A DNA stretch of 18,734 nt. It comes from CAZDYP01 sp964509505. Lineage in GTDB: Bacteria > Chloroflexota > Anaerolineae > JACRMK01. Location: positions 1-18,734 of the forward strand of contig CAZDYP010000099.1 of NCBI GenBank assembly GCA_964509505.1, in the 5' to 3' direction. Under the pieces are notes generated by a model. The model worked only from the letters and a program-made list of their open reading frames with translations. It searched no databases and was not told where the DNA came from. Made by a program: the position numbers and the translations under genes. Shown in pieces: positions 7,083-14,104 of the stretch (position 1 is its first letter; each line of letters begins with the position of its first letter).

Positions 7083-7871
7083 TTAGGGGCGTAAGCCCGC
7101 GGCGCGCAAGGTGGTATCGAGCCAAGCGAGCTCGGGGCTGGAGAGCACAGGCTCAGGAGGCGCTTGGCGATAGTCTATCGTGCGCTGATACTCCGATTCA
7201 TCATAGATGGTGGTCAACGCCAGCGCGAGGTCGAGCGGCACAGCGGGGTCAGGGTCACGTAATGGCACGGGCAATGTGGGCAAGTGGCTATCCAGTTCCA
7301 ATGCCCATGCTTCGGTGTGAATTTGTTTAGCGCGGGTGAGCAGCACAAGGTATGGCACCGATGGCAAGTCCGTTAACGCCCATGAGCGCGAGCCGCGTCG
7401 AATCAAATCCAGCTCAAGCAAATGCACGCCCACACGCATCAACTCCGCGCGCTTTTGCTGATACGCGCTCAAGCCGGGTTCACGCTTGTTGACGGGCGAC
7501 AGAATCTCAATCGAAGTGACCAATTCATTGCGCGCAACATCCAGCACATGCACACTCGTCAAGCGCACTTCGAGCGCCATAGGCGCAGGCAAAGTCAGTG
7601 TCGGGGGCGTCATCACGAGCGTAGATACAAGCATAGATTCTGCCGATTCGCGCAGCGCGCGTGGCTTCACGACTTCGACATCCGGATAGACGATACCCAC
7701 TTCATGCGCGGGCACTTGGTCGCCAACGAAATAAATGGCGAGACGCGCAACGTAACGCGGACTGATGAGCGGCGCTAATTGTCGTTTGATTTGCGCGGCT
7801 AACGATTGATGCACGTCAGACCAGAGATAACCTTCCAGATAGGGATCCATGCCGGGAAACGGTGAAGGCAT
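7083..7871 (-). CDS. DUF4058 family protein
   Basis: The product is a 262-residue cytoplasmic protein. ATG 7871 is chosen because a strong AGGAGGTGG (7882-7874) precedes it and because family members begin MPSPFPGMDPYLE, exactly as here. Other family-typical parts are VYPDVEVV (61-68), TSIEILSPVNKREPGLSAYQQK (119-140) and HLLELDLIRRG (150-160). The ordered D64, E122, K129 or K140 and E153/D155 resemble the PD-(D/E)XK pattern seen in Uma2-type proteins, so a nuclease-like fold is possible; this is inference. The function of DUF4058 is not known. Members are common in cyanobacteria, planctomycetes and Chloroflexota. It is transcribed away from tgt from a 42-base shared gap and seems functionally unrelated to the queuosine genes beside it. 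Confidence 0.92.
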   Translation of the reverse strand: MPSPFPGMDPYLEGYLWSDVHQSLAAQIKRQLAPLISPRYVARLAIYFVGDQVPAHEVGIVYPDVEVVKPRALRESAESMLVSTLVMTPPTLTLPAPMALEVRLTSVHVLDVARNELVTSIEILSPVNKREPGLSAYQQKRAELMRVGVHLLELDLIRRGSRSWALTDLPSVPYLVLLTRAKQIHTEAWALELDSHLPTLPVPLRDPDPAVPLDLALALTTIYDESEYQRTIDYRQAPPEPVLSSPELAWLDTTLRAAGLRP

Positions 7872-7903
7872 AACCACCTCCTGATGCAAAATCTATTGCG
7901 CTG

Positions 7904-7909
7904 ATTATA
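7904..7909 (-). promoter_or_regulatory. -10 element of DUF4058 promoter
   Basis: A perfect TATAAT lies on the minus strand, 22 bases before the AGGAGG site of the DUF4058 gene. No good -35 box is seen at 16-18 bases. It lies in the 42-base gap shared with tgt. A tgt promoter is not obvious: TATACA at 7906-7911 is too close to ATG 7914 to be its -10 box. Confidence 0.4.
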
Positions 7910-7913
7910 CAAG

Positions 7914-9146
7914 ATGTTTTCATTTGAGATTCATCACCATGATTCACACACACGCGCCCGCACCGGCTTGATCCGCACGGCGCACGGCGACATCGAGACG
8001 CCCGTGTTCATGCCCGTCGGCACACAAGCGACAGTGAAGGCGTTGTCGCCCGACGACCTCAAGGCGCTTGGCGCGCAAATCATCTTGGGCAACACCTATC
8101 ATCTCTATCTGCGCCCAGGCGCAGATCTTATCGAAACATTCGGCGGCTTGCATGCGTTCATGCGTTGGGAGGGCCCCCTGATGACCGACAGCGGCGGTTT
8201 CCAGGTCTTCTCGCTTGGCTCGGCTTTGCGCGATGGCGTCGGCAAAATTGGCGACATCTTTCCTGATGAAGACCCGCGCCGCGCAGAGCGTCCCATCGGC
8301 ACACCGCTCACGAAGATTGACGAAGAAGGCGTCACGTTCAAATCACACCTCGACGGCTCGACACACCGCCTCACCCCACACAGTTCTATCAAAATCCAAG
8401 CACAGCTCGGCGCGGACTTCATCCTCGCGTTTGACGAATGCACCTCGCCGCTCGACGATTTCACATACACGCAGCGCGCGATGGAACGCACGCATCGGTG
8501 GGCGGCGCGCTCGTGGGATGCGTTCACGCGCGTCGCGCGCTCCTATCAAACATTGTTCGGCATTGTGCAAGGCGGCGCCTATCGTGAGCTGCGCGAGGAC
8601 AGCGCGCAGTTCATCGCGTCGTTGCCATTCAAGGCGTACAGCATCGGTGGGTCGCTCGGCAAGTCGAAGCAAGAGATGTACACGATTCTCGATTGGACGA
8701 TTCCCTTATTGCCCGATGCCAAGCCGCGCCACTTACTTGGCATTGGCGAGCTTGACGACATGCTCGAAGCGGTCGAGCGTGGCGTGGATATGTTCGATTG
8801 CGTGACGCCGACGCGCTGGGCGCGCAATGGGTCGTTGCTCATTCATCCCCATCAAAATAATGTTGGCGCAGACGAAAAAACCGCGCGACGCGGCAGGCTC
8901 AATTTGTTCAACGCTCAATTCGCGCGCGACCCACGCCCCATTGACGAAACCTGCGATTGCTACGCCTGTCAGAATTTTTCGCGCGCGTATCTGCATCACC
9001 TCTTCAATGCGAAAGAGTTGCTGGTCTATCGGCTCGCCTCGATGCACAATGTGCGCTTCATGGCGCGTTTCATGCAGCGCGTGCGCGAGGCGATTGCGAG
9101 CGGGCTTTTTGCGGAATTGAAGGCGGAATATGTTGGAAACGGGTAA
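7914..9146 (+). CDS. tgt: tRNA-guanine transglycosylase (queuine/preQ1 inserting)
   Basis: This 410-residue enzyme exchanges guanine 34 of GUN-anticodon tRNAs for a deazapurine on the queuosine pathway. Catalytic residues are present: D92 (TDSGGFQ), D174 (FDECT) and nucleophile D295 (VDMFDC). Zinc ligands C347, C349, C352 and H378 have the usual spacing. It is longer than the usual 375-385 residues. About 28 extra residues follow SLGSAL (near 102-130) and about 14 follow RNGSLLI (near 310-325). The base-binding loop reads YSIGGSLGK (242-250), one residue shorter than YAVGGLAVGE of the Zymomonas enzyme, so the valine that limits pocket size has no direct counterpart. With qng1 nearby, direct use of queuine is plausible. 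The start lacks a clear ribosome site. It probably heads an operon with the next two genes. Confidence 0.97.
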   Translation: MFSFEIHHHDSHTRARTGLIRTAHGDIETPVFMPVGTQATVKALSPDDLKALGAQIILGNTYHLYLRPGADLIETFGGLHAFMRWEGPLMTDSGGFQVFSLGSALRDGVGKIGDIFPDEDPRRAERPIGTPLTKIDEEGVTFKSHLDGSTHRLTPHSSIKIQAQLGADFILAFDECTSPLDDFTYTQRAMERTHRWAARSWDAFTRVARSYQTLFGIVQGGAYRELREDSAQFIASLPFKAYSIGGSLGKSKQEMYTILDWTIPLLPDAKPRHLLGIGELDDMLEAVERGVDMFDCVTPTRWARNGSLLIHPHQNNVGADEKTARRGRLNLFNAQFARDPRPIDETCDCYACQNFSRAYLHHLFNAKELLVYRLASMHNVRFMARFMQRVREAIASGLFAELKAEYVGNG

Positions 9147-9172
9147 ACGAGGAAACGAGAGGTGAGGGATAC
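9133..9172 (+). repeat. Purine-rich low-complexity repeat at tgt 3' end
   Basis: Words of the type GGGTAAACGAGGAAACGAG and GGTGAGGGAT cover the end of tgt and its stop codon. The same words recur at 12744-12817 after mutS. The last residues of TGT (VGNG) come from this repeat. The remaining gap to 9222 holds only the ribosome site CAGGAG of the next gene. Confidence 0.6.
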
Positions 9173-9222
9173 AAACCCACTCGCTCATCCGCCCGCGACT
9201 TGTCGCGCAGCTACAGGAGAGT

Positions 9223-10053
9223 ATGACTACCCCATTTGCTCAATATGTCGCTCGACCTGAGAGTGAAATCCAGCTGACGGAGGCCGCGTTGCTCATCGCA
9301 GCGGAAGTGTATCCGTGGTTGGATGTCGCGCATTATGTGCGCTGGCTTGACAAGCAAGGCGAACAGGCATGTGCGCGTGTGATCCAGACGCAACCATTGA
9401 CGCAGCAGATTGCGGCGCTCAACCAATTTGTATTTGACGAGTTGGGCTTTCGCGGCAATCAAGCGCATTACGACGACCCACGCAACAGTTATCTCAACGA
9501 AGTCATCGAGCGACGCACAGGCATTCCCCTTACGCTTTCGCTTGTGTACATGGAGATTGGCGTACGCGCCGGACTGCATATCAGCGGCGTCGGCCTGCCC
9601 GGCCATTTCATCGTGCGCGTGGGCGACGAACCTATACACGAGCTGCGCGACCCGTTTAATTATGGCGCGCGGTTGACGACCTTGGATTGTGAGGCGTTGA
9701 TGCGCCGCGTCTATGGGCGGCCAATGGCGTTATTGCCGCAGTACTTGGCGCCTGTGAGCAAAAAAGAATTCTTGTTGCGGATGCTCAACAACTTGGAGAA
9801 TGTCTATTTGCAAAGCGAGCAATGGGCGCTGGCTAAACGCATCATCCAAAACAAATTTCCGTTGTACCCTAACGCGCGTGCGGCGGCGCAAGCATGGCGC
9901 GCATTAGGGTTGGCGCATTACAAGCTCAACCAATTCAGCGCTGCCGAAGACGATTGGCTGCGTTATCTCGTGTTGCAACCCGACGCTTACGACGCCGACG
10001 TGATCCGCGAGAATATCGAGCAGATGCGCCAAGCCGTGTCTCGCAGAAACTGA
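9223..10053 (+). CDS. SirB1-type transglutaminase-like protein with TPR tail
   Basis: This 276-residue cytoplasmic protein starts at ATG 9223, preceded by CAGGAG. Residues about 60-165 match the SirB1 / Transglut_core2 family: FVFDELGFRGN, NSYLNEVIERRTGIPLTLSLVYMEIG, GVGLPGHFIVRV and ELRDPF. H128 and D143 fit the His and Asp of a transglutaminase triad, but the position expected for the catalytic Cys, in GIPLTLS (100-106), has no Cys, so a non-catalytic role is likely. The C-terminal third (about 175-270) is helical with TPR-like units (ALAKRIIQNKFPLYPNARA, ALGLAHYKLNQFSAAEDDWL). The family's biochemical role is not settled. It lies 76 bases after tgt and 26 before mutS on the same strand, which suggests co-transcription. 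Confidence 0.88.
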   Translation: MTTPFAQYVARPESEIQLTEAALLIAAEVYPWLDVAHYVRWLDKQGEQACARVIQTQPLTQQIAALNQFVFDELGFRGNQAHYDDPRNSYLNEVIERRTGIPLTLSLVYMEIGVRAGLHISGVGLPGHFIVRVGDEPIHELRDPFNYGARLTTLDCEALMRRVYGRPMALLPQYLAPVSKKEFLLRMLNNLENVYLQSEQWALAKRIIQNKFPLYPNARAAAQAWRALGLAHYKLNQFSAAEDDWLRYLVLQPDAYDADVIRENIEQMRQAVSRRN

Positions 10054-10079
10054 ACCTCAAGTTGGTTAGCCATTTTTTC

Positions 10080-12743
10080 ATGACCACTACCCCTGTCCGC
10101 TCTCAATATCTGCGCATCAAAAAACGATATCCCCATGTCATCGTCTTCTTTCGCTTGGGCGATTTCTACGAGACGTTTGACGACGACGCGAAGCTCGTCG
10201 CCAGCGAACTCGATTTGGTGTTGACCTCGCGCCCCGTCTCGAAAGGCGAACGCATCCCGATGGCAGGTGTGCCATACCACGCCGCCGAGAATTACATCGC
10301 GCGCCTTATCGCCAAAGGGCACAAGGTTGCCATCTGCGAGCAGACGAGTGACGAGCCGCAAGACGGACTCATGCAGCGCGAGGTCGTGCGCGTGGTCACG
10401 CCCGGTACCGTCGTCGAATCCACCATGCTCGAAGCGAAACGCAACAACTATCTCGCGTGTCTGGCGACGCAGGGCAATCAAGCAGGACTTGCGTATTGTG
10501 ACATCACCACAGGCGAGTTCGCCGTTACCCAATTCAACGGCGACGACGCGCAAAATCAGTTGCAACGCGAAATCGAGCGTTTGCAACCGGCTGAAATCGT
10601 CGTCTCCGACAAAGAAATCTTCAATGCCCAATCCCCAATCCCAATCCAACCTCCAACCTCTAACCTCCAACCTCCAACTTCCAATGACCAATTACCCCTT
10701 ACCCCTTACGCCGCTTGGCACTTCGACGAAGATACCGCTCGCCAAGTCTTGCTCGCGCATTTCAACGTGAGCGCGTTGGATGGCTTCGGCATTGCGGGGC
10801 TGCCGTTGGCGATTGGCGCGGCGGGCGCATTGCTGCAATACGTCCGCGACACGCAGCAAGCCGCGCTCGCGCAGCTCACGGCCTTGCGCGCGTATTCGAC
10901 CGAGCGCTTCATGTTGCTCGACGCGGCCACACGGCGCAACCTCGAACTGACGAAGACGATTCGCGGCGCGACGCAAGGCTCGCTCATCACCGTGCTTGAC
11001 CACACACTGACGCCGATGGGCGCGCGCTTGTTGCATACATGGCTCAATCAACCGCTATTAGAGCGTGATGCCATCCGTGCGCGACACGACGCGGTACAAA
11101 CCTTCTTCGCACGCACCCCATTGCGCGCCGAATTGCGACAGCTGCTCAAAGCGTTTGGCGATGTGGAGCGCATGACGAATCGCATCGTGCAAGGCGTCGC
11201 CATGCCGCGCGAGCTGTTGGCGTATGCGCACCATCTCAACAAAATCCCTGCGCTGGCGTCGTTGTTGCAAGACACTTTTCAGGATGCGAGCTCTTTGCAA
11301 GAAAGCATTCTGACAGCGTTGTTTGCGGTGTCAAAGAATACGGTCATCACTCAAGAAGTCGTGCGCTGGATCGAAGCGGCCATCAATTCTGAAACACCCG
11401 CAACGCTCAACGAGGTGGGTGTGATTCGCAAAGGCTATTCGGCGGAACTCGACGGCATCGCGCAAGCGGCTGCTGACGCAAAACAATGGGTTGCCAATTT
11501 GGAAAAGAGCGAGCGCGAGCGCACAGGCATCAAGACCTTGAAGGTCGGCTACAACTCTGTCTTCGGTTATTACCTCGAGATTAGCAAGGCGGCAGCAGCG
11601 AATGCGCCCACCAACTATATCCGCAAGCAAACGCTCACGAATGCCGAGCGTTTCATCACACCCGAACTGAAAGAGTACGAGACACTGATTTTGAATGCGG
11701 ATGAGCGTGCGAAGGAGTTGGAGCGACAACTGTACAAGCAGCTGCTGTCGCAAATCGCCGCGCATGGCGCAGCCCTGTTGGCGACGGCGCACAGTCTCGC
11801 GCAGTTGGATGTGTATGTGTCATTTGCGGAAGTGGCGATGCTCAACCGCTACGTGCGCCCGACGTTGACCGATGGGCGCGAGCTGAAGATTGTGGCGGGG
11901 CGTCATCCCGTCGTGGAGTTGAGCGCGCGCGACGAACCATTCGTGCCGAACGACATTGACTTCAAAGACGGCGAAATCATGGTGCTGACGGGCCCGAACA
12001 TGAGCGGTAAAACGACGAGTATGAGACAGGTTGCGCTCATCGTGTTGATGGCGCAAGTCGGATCGTTCGTGCCAGCGGATGAAGCGACCATCGGCATCGT
12101 GGATCGCATCTTCACGCGCGTCGGCGCGCAAGACGACATTAGCGCAGGACAGTCCACGTTCATGGTCGAGATGGTCGAGACGGCGAACATCTTGCATCAC
12201 GCGACGCCGCGTAGTTTGCTCATCCTTGACGAGATTGGGCGCGGCACCAGCACGTACGATGGTCTTTCGATTGCGTGGGCGGTGATCGAATACATCCACA
12301 ATCATCCGCGCTTGCAAGCGAAGACGTTGTTCGCCACCCATTATCACGAATTGATCTCGCTTGCGGAACGTCTGCCGCGTGTGCGGAACTTCAACGTCGC
12401 CGTGAGCGAAGAAGGCGGGCGTGTGACGTTCTTGCGGAAAATCGTGGAGGGCGGCGCCGACCGCAGCTATGGCATTCATGTCGCGCAGCTCGCGGGCTTG
12501 CCGCGCTCCATCATCACGCGTGCCGAAGAAATTTTGCAAGACCTCGAAGCGCAAGCGCGCGAACCGCAACGTCTCGGCGCGATGCAGCACAAGGGCAATG
12601 CGCCCCTGCAAACGTCATTGTTTGCCCTGTCCCATCCGATGGTCGAAGAATTGCGGACGCTTGATCTGGCGGGACTGTCACCGCTCGAAGCGTTGAATCG
12701 TTTGTATCAGTGGCAGAGCGCGATAAAAAAGGATGAGGGATGA
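10080..12743 (+). CDS. mutS: DNA mismatch repair ATPase MutS
   Basis: This 887-residue MutS1 protein recognises mismatches and recruits the rest of the repair machinery. ATG 10080 is chosen because it gives the family start just before the mismatch-binding domain; the open frame back to 9894 overlaps the upstream gene. The mismatch reader is F29-Y-E31 in GDFYETF. The lever/clamp region follows, and the ATPase has Walker A GPNMSGKTTSMRQ (from 638; usually GKST), Walker B LLILDEIGRG (D717, E718) and ATHYHEL. The linker/dimer C terminus is present (LSPLEALNRLYQW). Residues about 182-211, in the connector domain, are a low-complexity insert QPPTSNLQPPTSNDQLPLT that matches the one in PolA. The ribosome site is weak, so coupling to the upstream gene 26 bases away is likely. 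A strong terminator follows. Confidence 0.98.
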   Translation: MTTTPVRSQYLRIKKRYPHVIVFFRLGDFYETFDDDAKLVASELDLVLTSRPVSKGERIPMAGVPYHAAENYIARLIAKGHKVAICEQTSDEPQDGLMQREVVRVVTPGTVVESTMLEAKRNNYLACLATQGNQAGLAYCDITTGEFAVTQFNGDDAQNQLQREIERLQPAEIVVSDKEIFNAQSPIPIQPPTSNLQPPTSNDQLPLTPYAAWHFDEDTARQVLLAHFNVSALDGFGIAGLPLAIGAAGALLQYVRDTQQAALAQLTALRAYSTERFMLLDAATRRNLELTKTIRGATQGSLITVLDHTLTPMGARLLHTWLNQPLLERDAIRARHDAVQTFFARTPLRAELRQLLKAFGDVERMTNRIVQGVAMPRELLAYAHHLNKIPALASLLQDTFQDASSLQESILTALFAVSKNTVITQEVVRWIEAAINSETPATLNEVGVIRKGYSAELDGIAQAAADAKQWVANLEKSERERTGIKTLKVGYNSVFGYYLEISKAAAANAPTNYIRKQTLTNAERFITPELKEYETLILNADERAKELERQLYKQLLSQIAAHGAALLATAHSLAQLDVYVSFAEVAMLNRYVRPTLTDGRELKIVAGRHPVVELSARDEPFVPNDIDFKDGEIMVLTGPNMSGKTTSMRQVALIVLMAQVGSFVPADEATIGIVDRIFTRVGAQDDISAGQSTFMVEMVETANILHHATPRSLLILDEIGRGTSTYDGLSIAWAVIEYIHNHPRLQAKTLFATHYHELISLAERLPRVRNFNVAVSEEGGRVTFLRKIVEGGADRSYGIHVAQLAGLPRSIITRAEEILQDLEAQAREPQRLGAMQHKGNAPLQTSLFALSHPMVEELRTLDLAGLSPLEALNRLYQWQSAIKKDEG
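10625..10709 (+). repeat. In-frame low-complexity insert in mutS connector domain
   Basis: The segment begins with CCCAATCC-type words, continues with CCTCCAACCTCTAACCTCC and ends in CAATTACC/CCTTACC words. Bases 10649-10709 match polA 2235-2295 at 52 of 61 positions, and the first 31 of these at 30. Both copies are read in the same frame, giving PPTSN(F/L)QPPT and QLP(I/L)T. It interrupts the family pattern between the VVSDKEIF and WHFDEDTARQVLL segments, a region of variable length among MutS proteins. Confidence 0.8.
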
Positions 12744-12817
12744 AGAGTGAAGAATGAATCGGTCAACGAGTAAATGGGTAAACGAAGAGGTGAGGAACGG
12801 GGAACGAGGAAACGAGG
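12744..12817 (+). repeat. Purine-rich low-complexity repeat after mutS
   Basis: The stretch after the mutS stop is made of words such as GATGAGGGATGAAGAGTGAAG, GTAAATGGGTAAACGAAG and GGAACGAGGAAACGAGG. Related words occur at 9133-9172 after tgt and, more weakly, around 4130-4160 at the end of polA. The last copy forms the left arm of the terminator hairpin. Confidence 0.6.
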
Positions 12818-12852
12818 GGCAAGAACTTACCTCGTTTCCTCGTTGATTTTTT
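12803..12852 (+). terminator. Intrinsic terminator of the tgt-mutS unit
   Basis: A perfect 15-bp inverted repeat has arms AACGAGGAAACGAGG (12803-12817) and CCTCGTTTCCTCGTT (12830-12844) with a 12-base loop, followed by GA and six T (12847-12852). The T-run reaches the stop codon of the opposite gene. The direction is plus; no T-run follows the hairpin on the minus strand. Confidence 0.85.
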
Positions 12853-12878
12853 CATCGCCGCATCAATGGCAAGAAGAG
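12852..12878 (-). other. C-terminal FLPL-(K/R) tail of secreted protein
   Basis: The protein ends FLFLPLMRR, with TTG CCA TTG coding for the LPL core. It follows a segment of loop character and sits outside the conserved body of the family. Compare the tails at 1188-1208 and 16832-16852. Confidence 0.6.
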
Positions 12879-13895
12879 GAACTCCGTGAAGTTGTATAAA
12901 ACCACTTGACCTGAATTGACGTTGAAACTGGGATGGTTTGTCCACAATGAAATATCCACAACCTCAAAATCGGAGCCTTTCACGTTACGGAGCTGATTGA
13001 CGAGCGCATCATCATCCCATCCACTATGCGGCGCGCCCGAGATGTACCACGAGCTGCCATTGTCGGCGAGGATCATGCCATATTGCTTAAGCGCGGTCAA
13101 GATGATTTGCGTCTGCGTTGACCAACCTGAGTTAATGATGAAGGATGATTTCAACCGCACGCGCAAGCCCATCGGTGGACTGTTGGGGCTTGGGTTGACG
13201 GGCGCTTTGTGTCGCGCGGGCCAGACGTATGCATTCGCGCTGTTGTTGGACGTGAAACGCAACGCGTGCGAGATAACGCCCGTGGCGACTTCTTCATAGC
13301 GCGCAAGTCCGGGCAAGATGGGCAAGCCTGCAGCGTCTGCGGAGGTCCAACCCGCTGTTCGCAACGGACCATTCACAGTGAGCGTATAGATTGCACTGGA
13401 ATAGACTTGCCAGCTGCCGTCGCCTTGCGGCACCGCATTGTATAGCTCATAGAGTTTGCAGTTGGTTCGGTCAACGACCAGCACGTGGCGATCACCCGAA
13501 CTGGCGGGGCCGCCTTCAATGGGCGCATTGGGCGGAATGGGAAAGGGCCCTTGATCGCTTTCGTCAGGATAACCAGCTGCGTGAAATGTGATCGTCACCA
13601 ACGGCTGTGTGCCAAGCACGGTCGTGTAGGGAATGCCGATGGGCGCGCCATTCCATTCACCTGAGCCGAAGTCCGGGTGCACCCCAACGCTCCCGCCAAT
13701 CGCGGCGATGTAATTGGCAGAATTGGGGTGCGCAGGCAAGCCGTCCACGCGCATGTTCCACACATTGTCGGGTGGGAACAGCGGGCAACCTACAATGTCT
13801 GCTTGGGCAGCTGGTGCGGTGAGTGTGATAGCAAAGGCGGCAGATAAAATTAAGGGAACTAATATGAAGCACCAAAGACAGCGACGCGAGCGCAT
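12852..13895 (-). CDS. Secreted protein of unknown function with FLPL tail
   Basis: This is a 347-residue exported protein. ATG 13895 is preferred to TTG 13904 because GGGAG lies about 9 bases upstream of it. The signal peptide is MRSRRCLW, a hydrophobic core, then APAAQA before the mature DIVGCPLF. The mature protein matches a widespread secreted family that I recognise by its conserved strings but cannot name: PDNVWN, HPDFGSG, GPFPIPPNAPIEGG, SGDRHVLVVD, LYELYNA, TSADAAGLPILPGLARYEEV, SHALRFT, WPARHKAP, PPMGLRVRLK and YGMILADNGSSWYISG. No enzymatic role is established to my knowledge. The tail after NVNSGQVVLYNFTE is FLFLPLMRR, like those of the other two exported proteins here. It is divergent from the PKD gene, and both have their own promoter. 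Confidence 0.9.
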   Translation of the reverse strand: MRSRRCLWCFILVPLILSAAFAITLTAPAAQADIVGCPLFPPDNVWNMRVDGLPAHPNSANYIAAIGGSVGVHPDFGSGEWNGAPIGIPYTTVLGTQPLVTITFHAAGYPDESDQGPFPIPPNAPIEGGPASSGDRHVLVVDRTNCKLYELYNAVPQGDGSWQVYSSAIYTLTVNGPLRTAGWTSADAAGLPILPGLARYEEVATGVISHALRFTSNNSANAYVWPARHKAPVNPSPNSPPMGLRVRLKSSFIINSGWSTQTQIILTALKQYGMILADNGSSWYISGAPHSGWDDDALVNQLRNVKGSDFEVVDISLWTNHPSFNVNSGQVVLYNFTEFLFLPLMRR

Positions 13896-13927
13896 ATATT
13901 CCAACTCCCATCTTGAAGTTGCCAGCT

Positions 13928-13956
13928 ATTATAAAAGAGGGGCAGCGCATTGTCCA
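13928..13956 (-). promoter_or_regulatory. Promoter of the minus-strand secreted protein gene
   Basis: On the minus strand TGGACA (13956-13951) and TATAAT (13933-13928) are separated by 17 bases. Transcription should start near 13921, giving a leader of about 25 bases with GGGAG before ATG 13895. It matches 11 of 12 consensus bases. Confidence 0.7.
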
Positions 13957-14009
13957 TAGATTAACCATATTCTTACCTATCGCTTACGCTCTCCATGACC
14001 CCTTTCCCG

Positions 14010-14037
14010 TTGTTAAGGCGCGGTGATACAGTATAAT
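14010..14037 (+). promoter_or_regulatory. Promoter of the PKD/beta-helix protein gene
   Basis: TTGTTA (14010-14015) and TATAAT (14032-14037) are separated by 16 bases. A start near 14044 leaves a leader of about 60 bases, with GAGG at 14097-14100 before ATG 14105. The 209-base divergent gap (13896-14104) therefore holds one promoter for each flanking gene and nothing else I can name. Confidence 0.6.
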
Positions 14038-14104
14038 GGAGTCTGAGTCTAACGACTTACTTTTATCTGTCATTGAGCTGTCTTTTCATAGGCATTGAGG
14101 GATT

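Noticed and set aside
7906..7911. TATACA as the -10 box of tgt
   Set aside because: It ends only 2 bases before the ATG, so the transcript would start inside the gene; TATAAT on the other strand of the same bases fits DUF4058 better.
9894..10079. Upstream extension of the mutS reading frame
   Set aside because: It overlaps the conserved TPR end of the upstream gene in another frame, and MutS family alignment begins at 10080.
11820..12611. 263-residue minus-strand ORF opposite the MutS ATPase domain
   Set aside because: It covers the most conserved part of mutS and its translation is Arg/His-rich with no family resemblance; it is a shadow.
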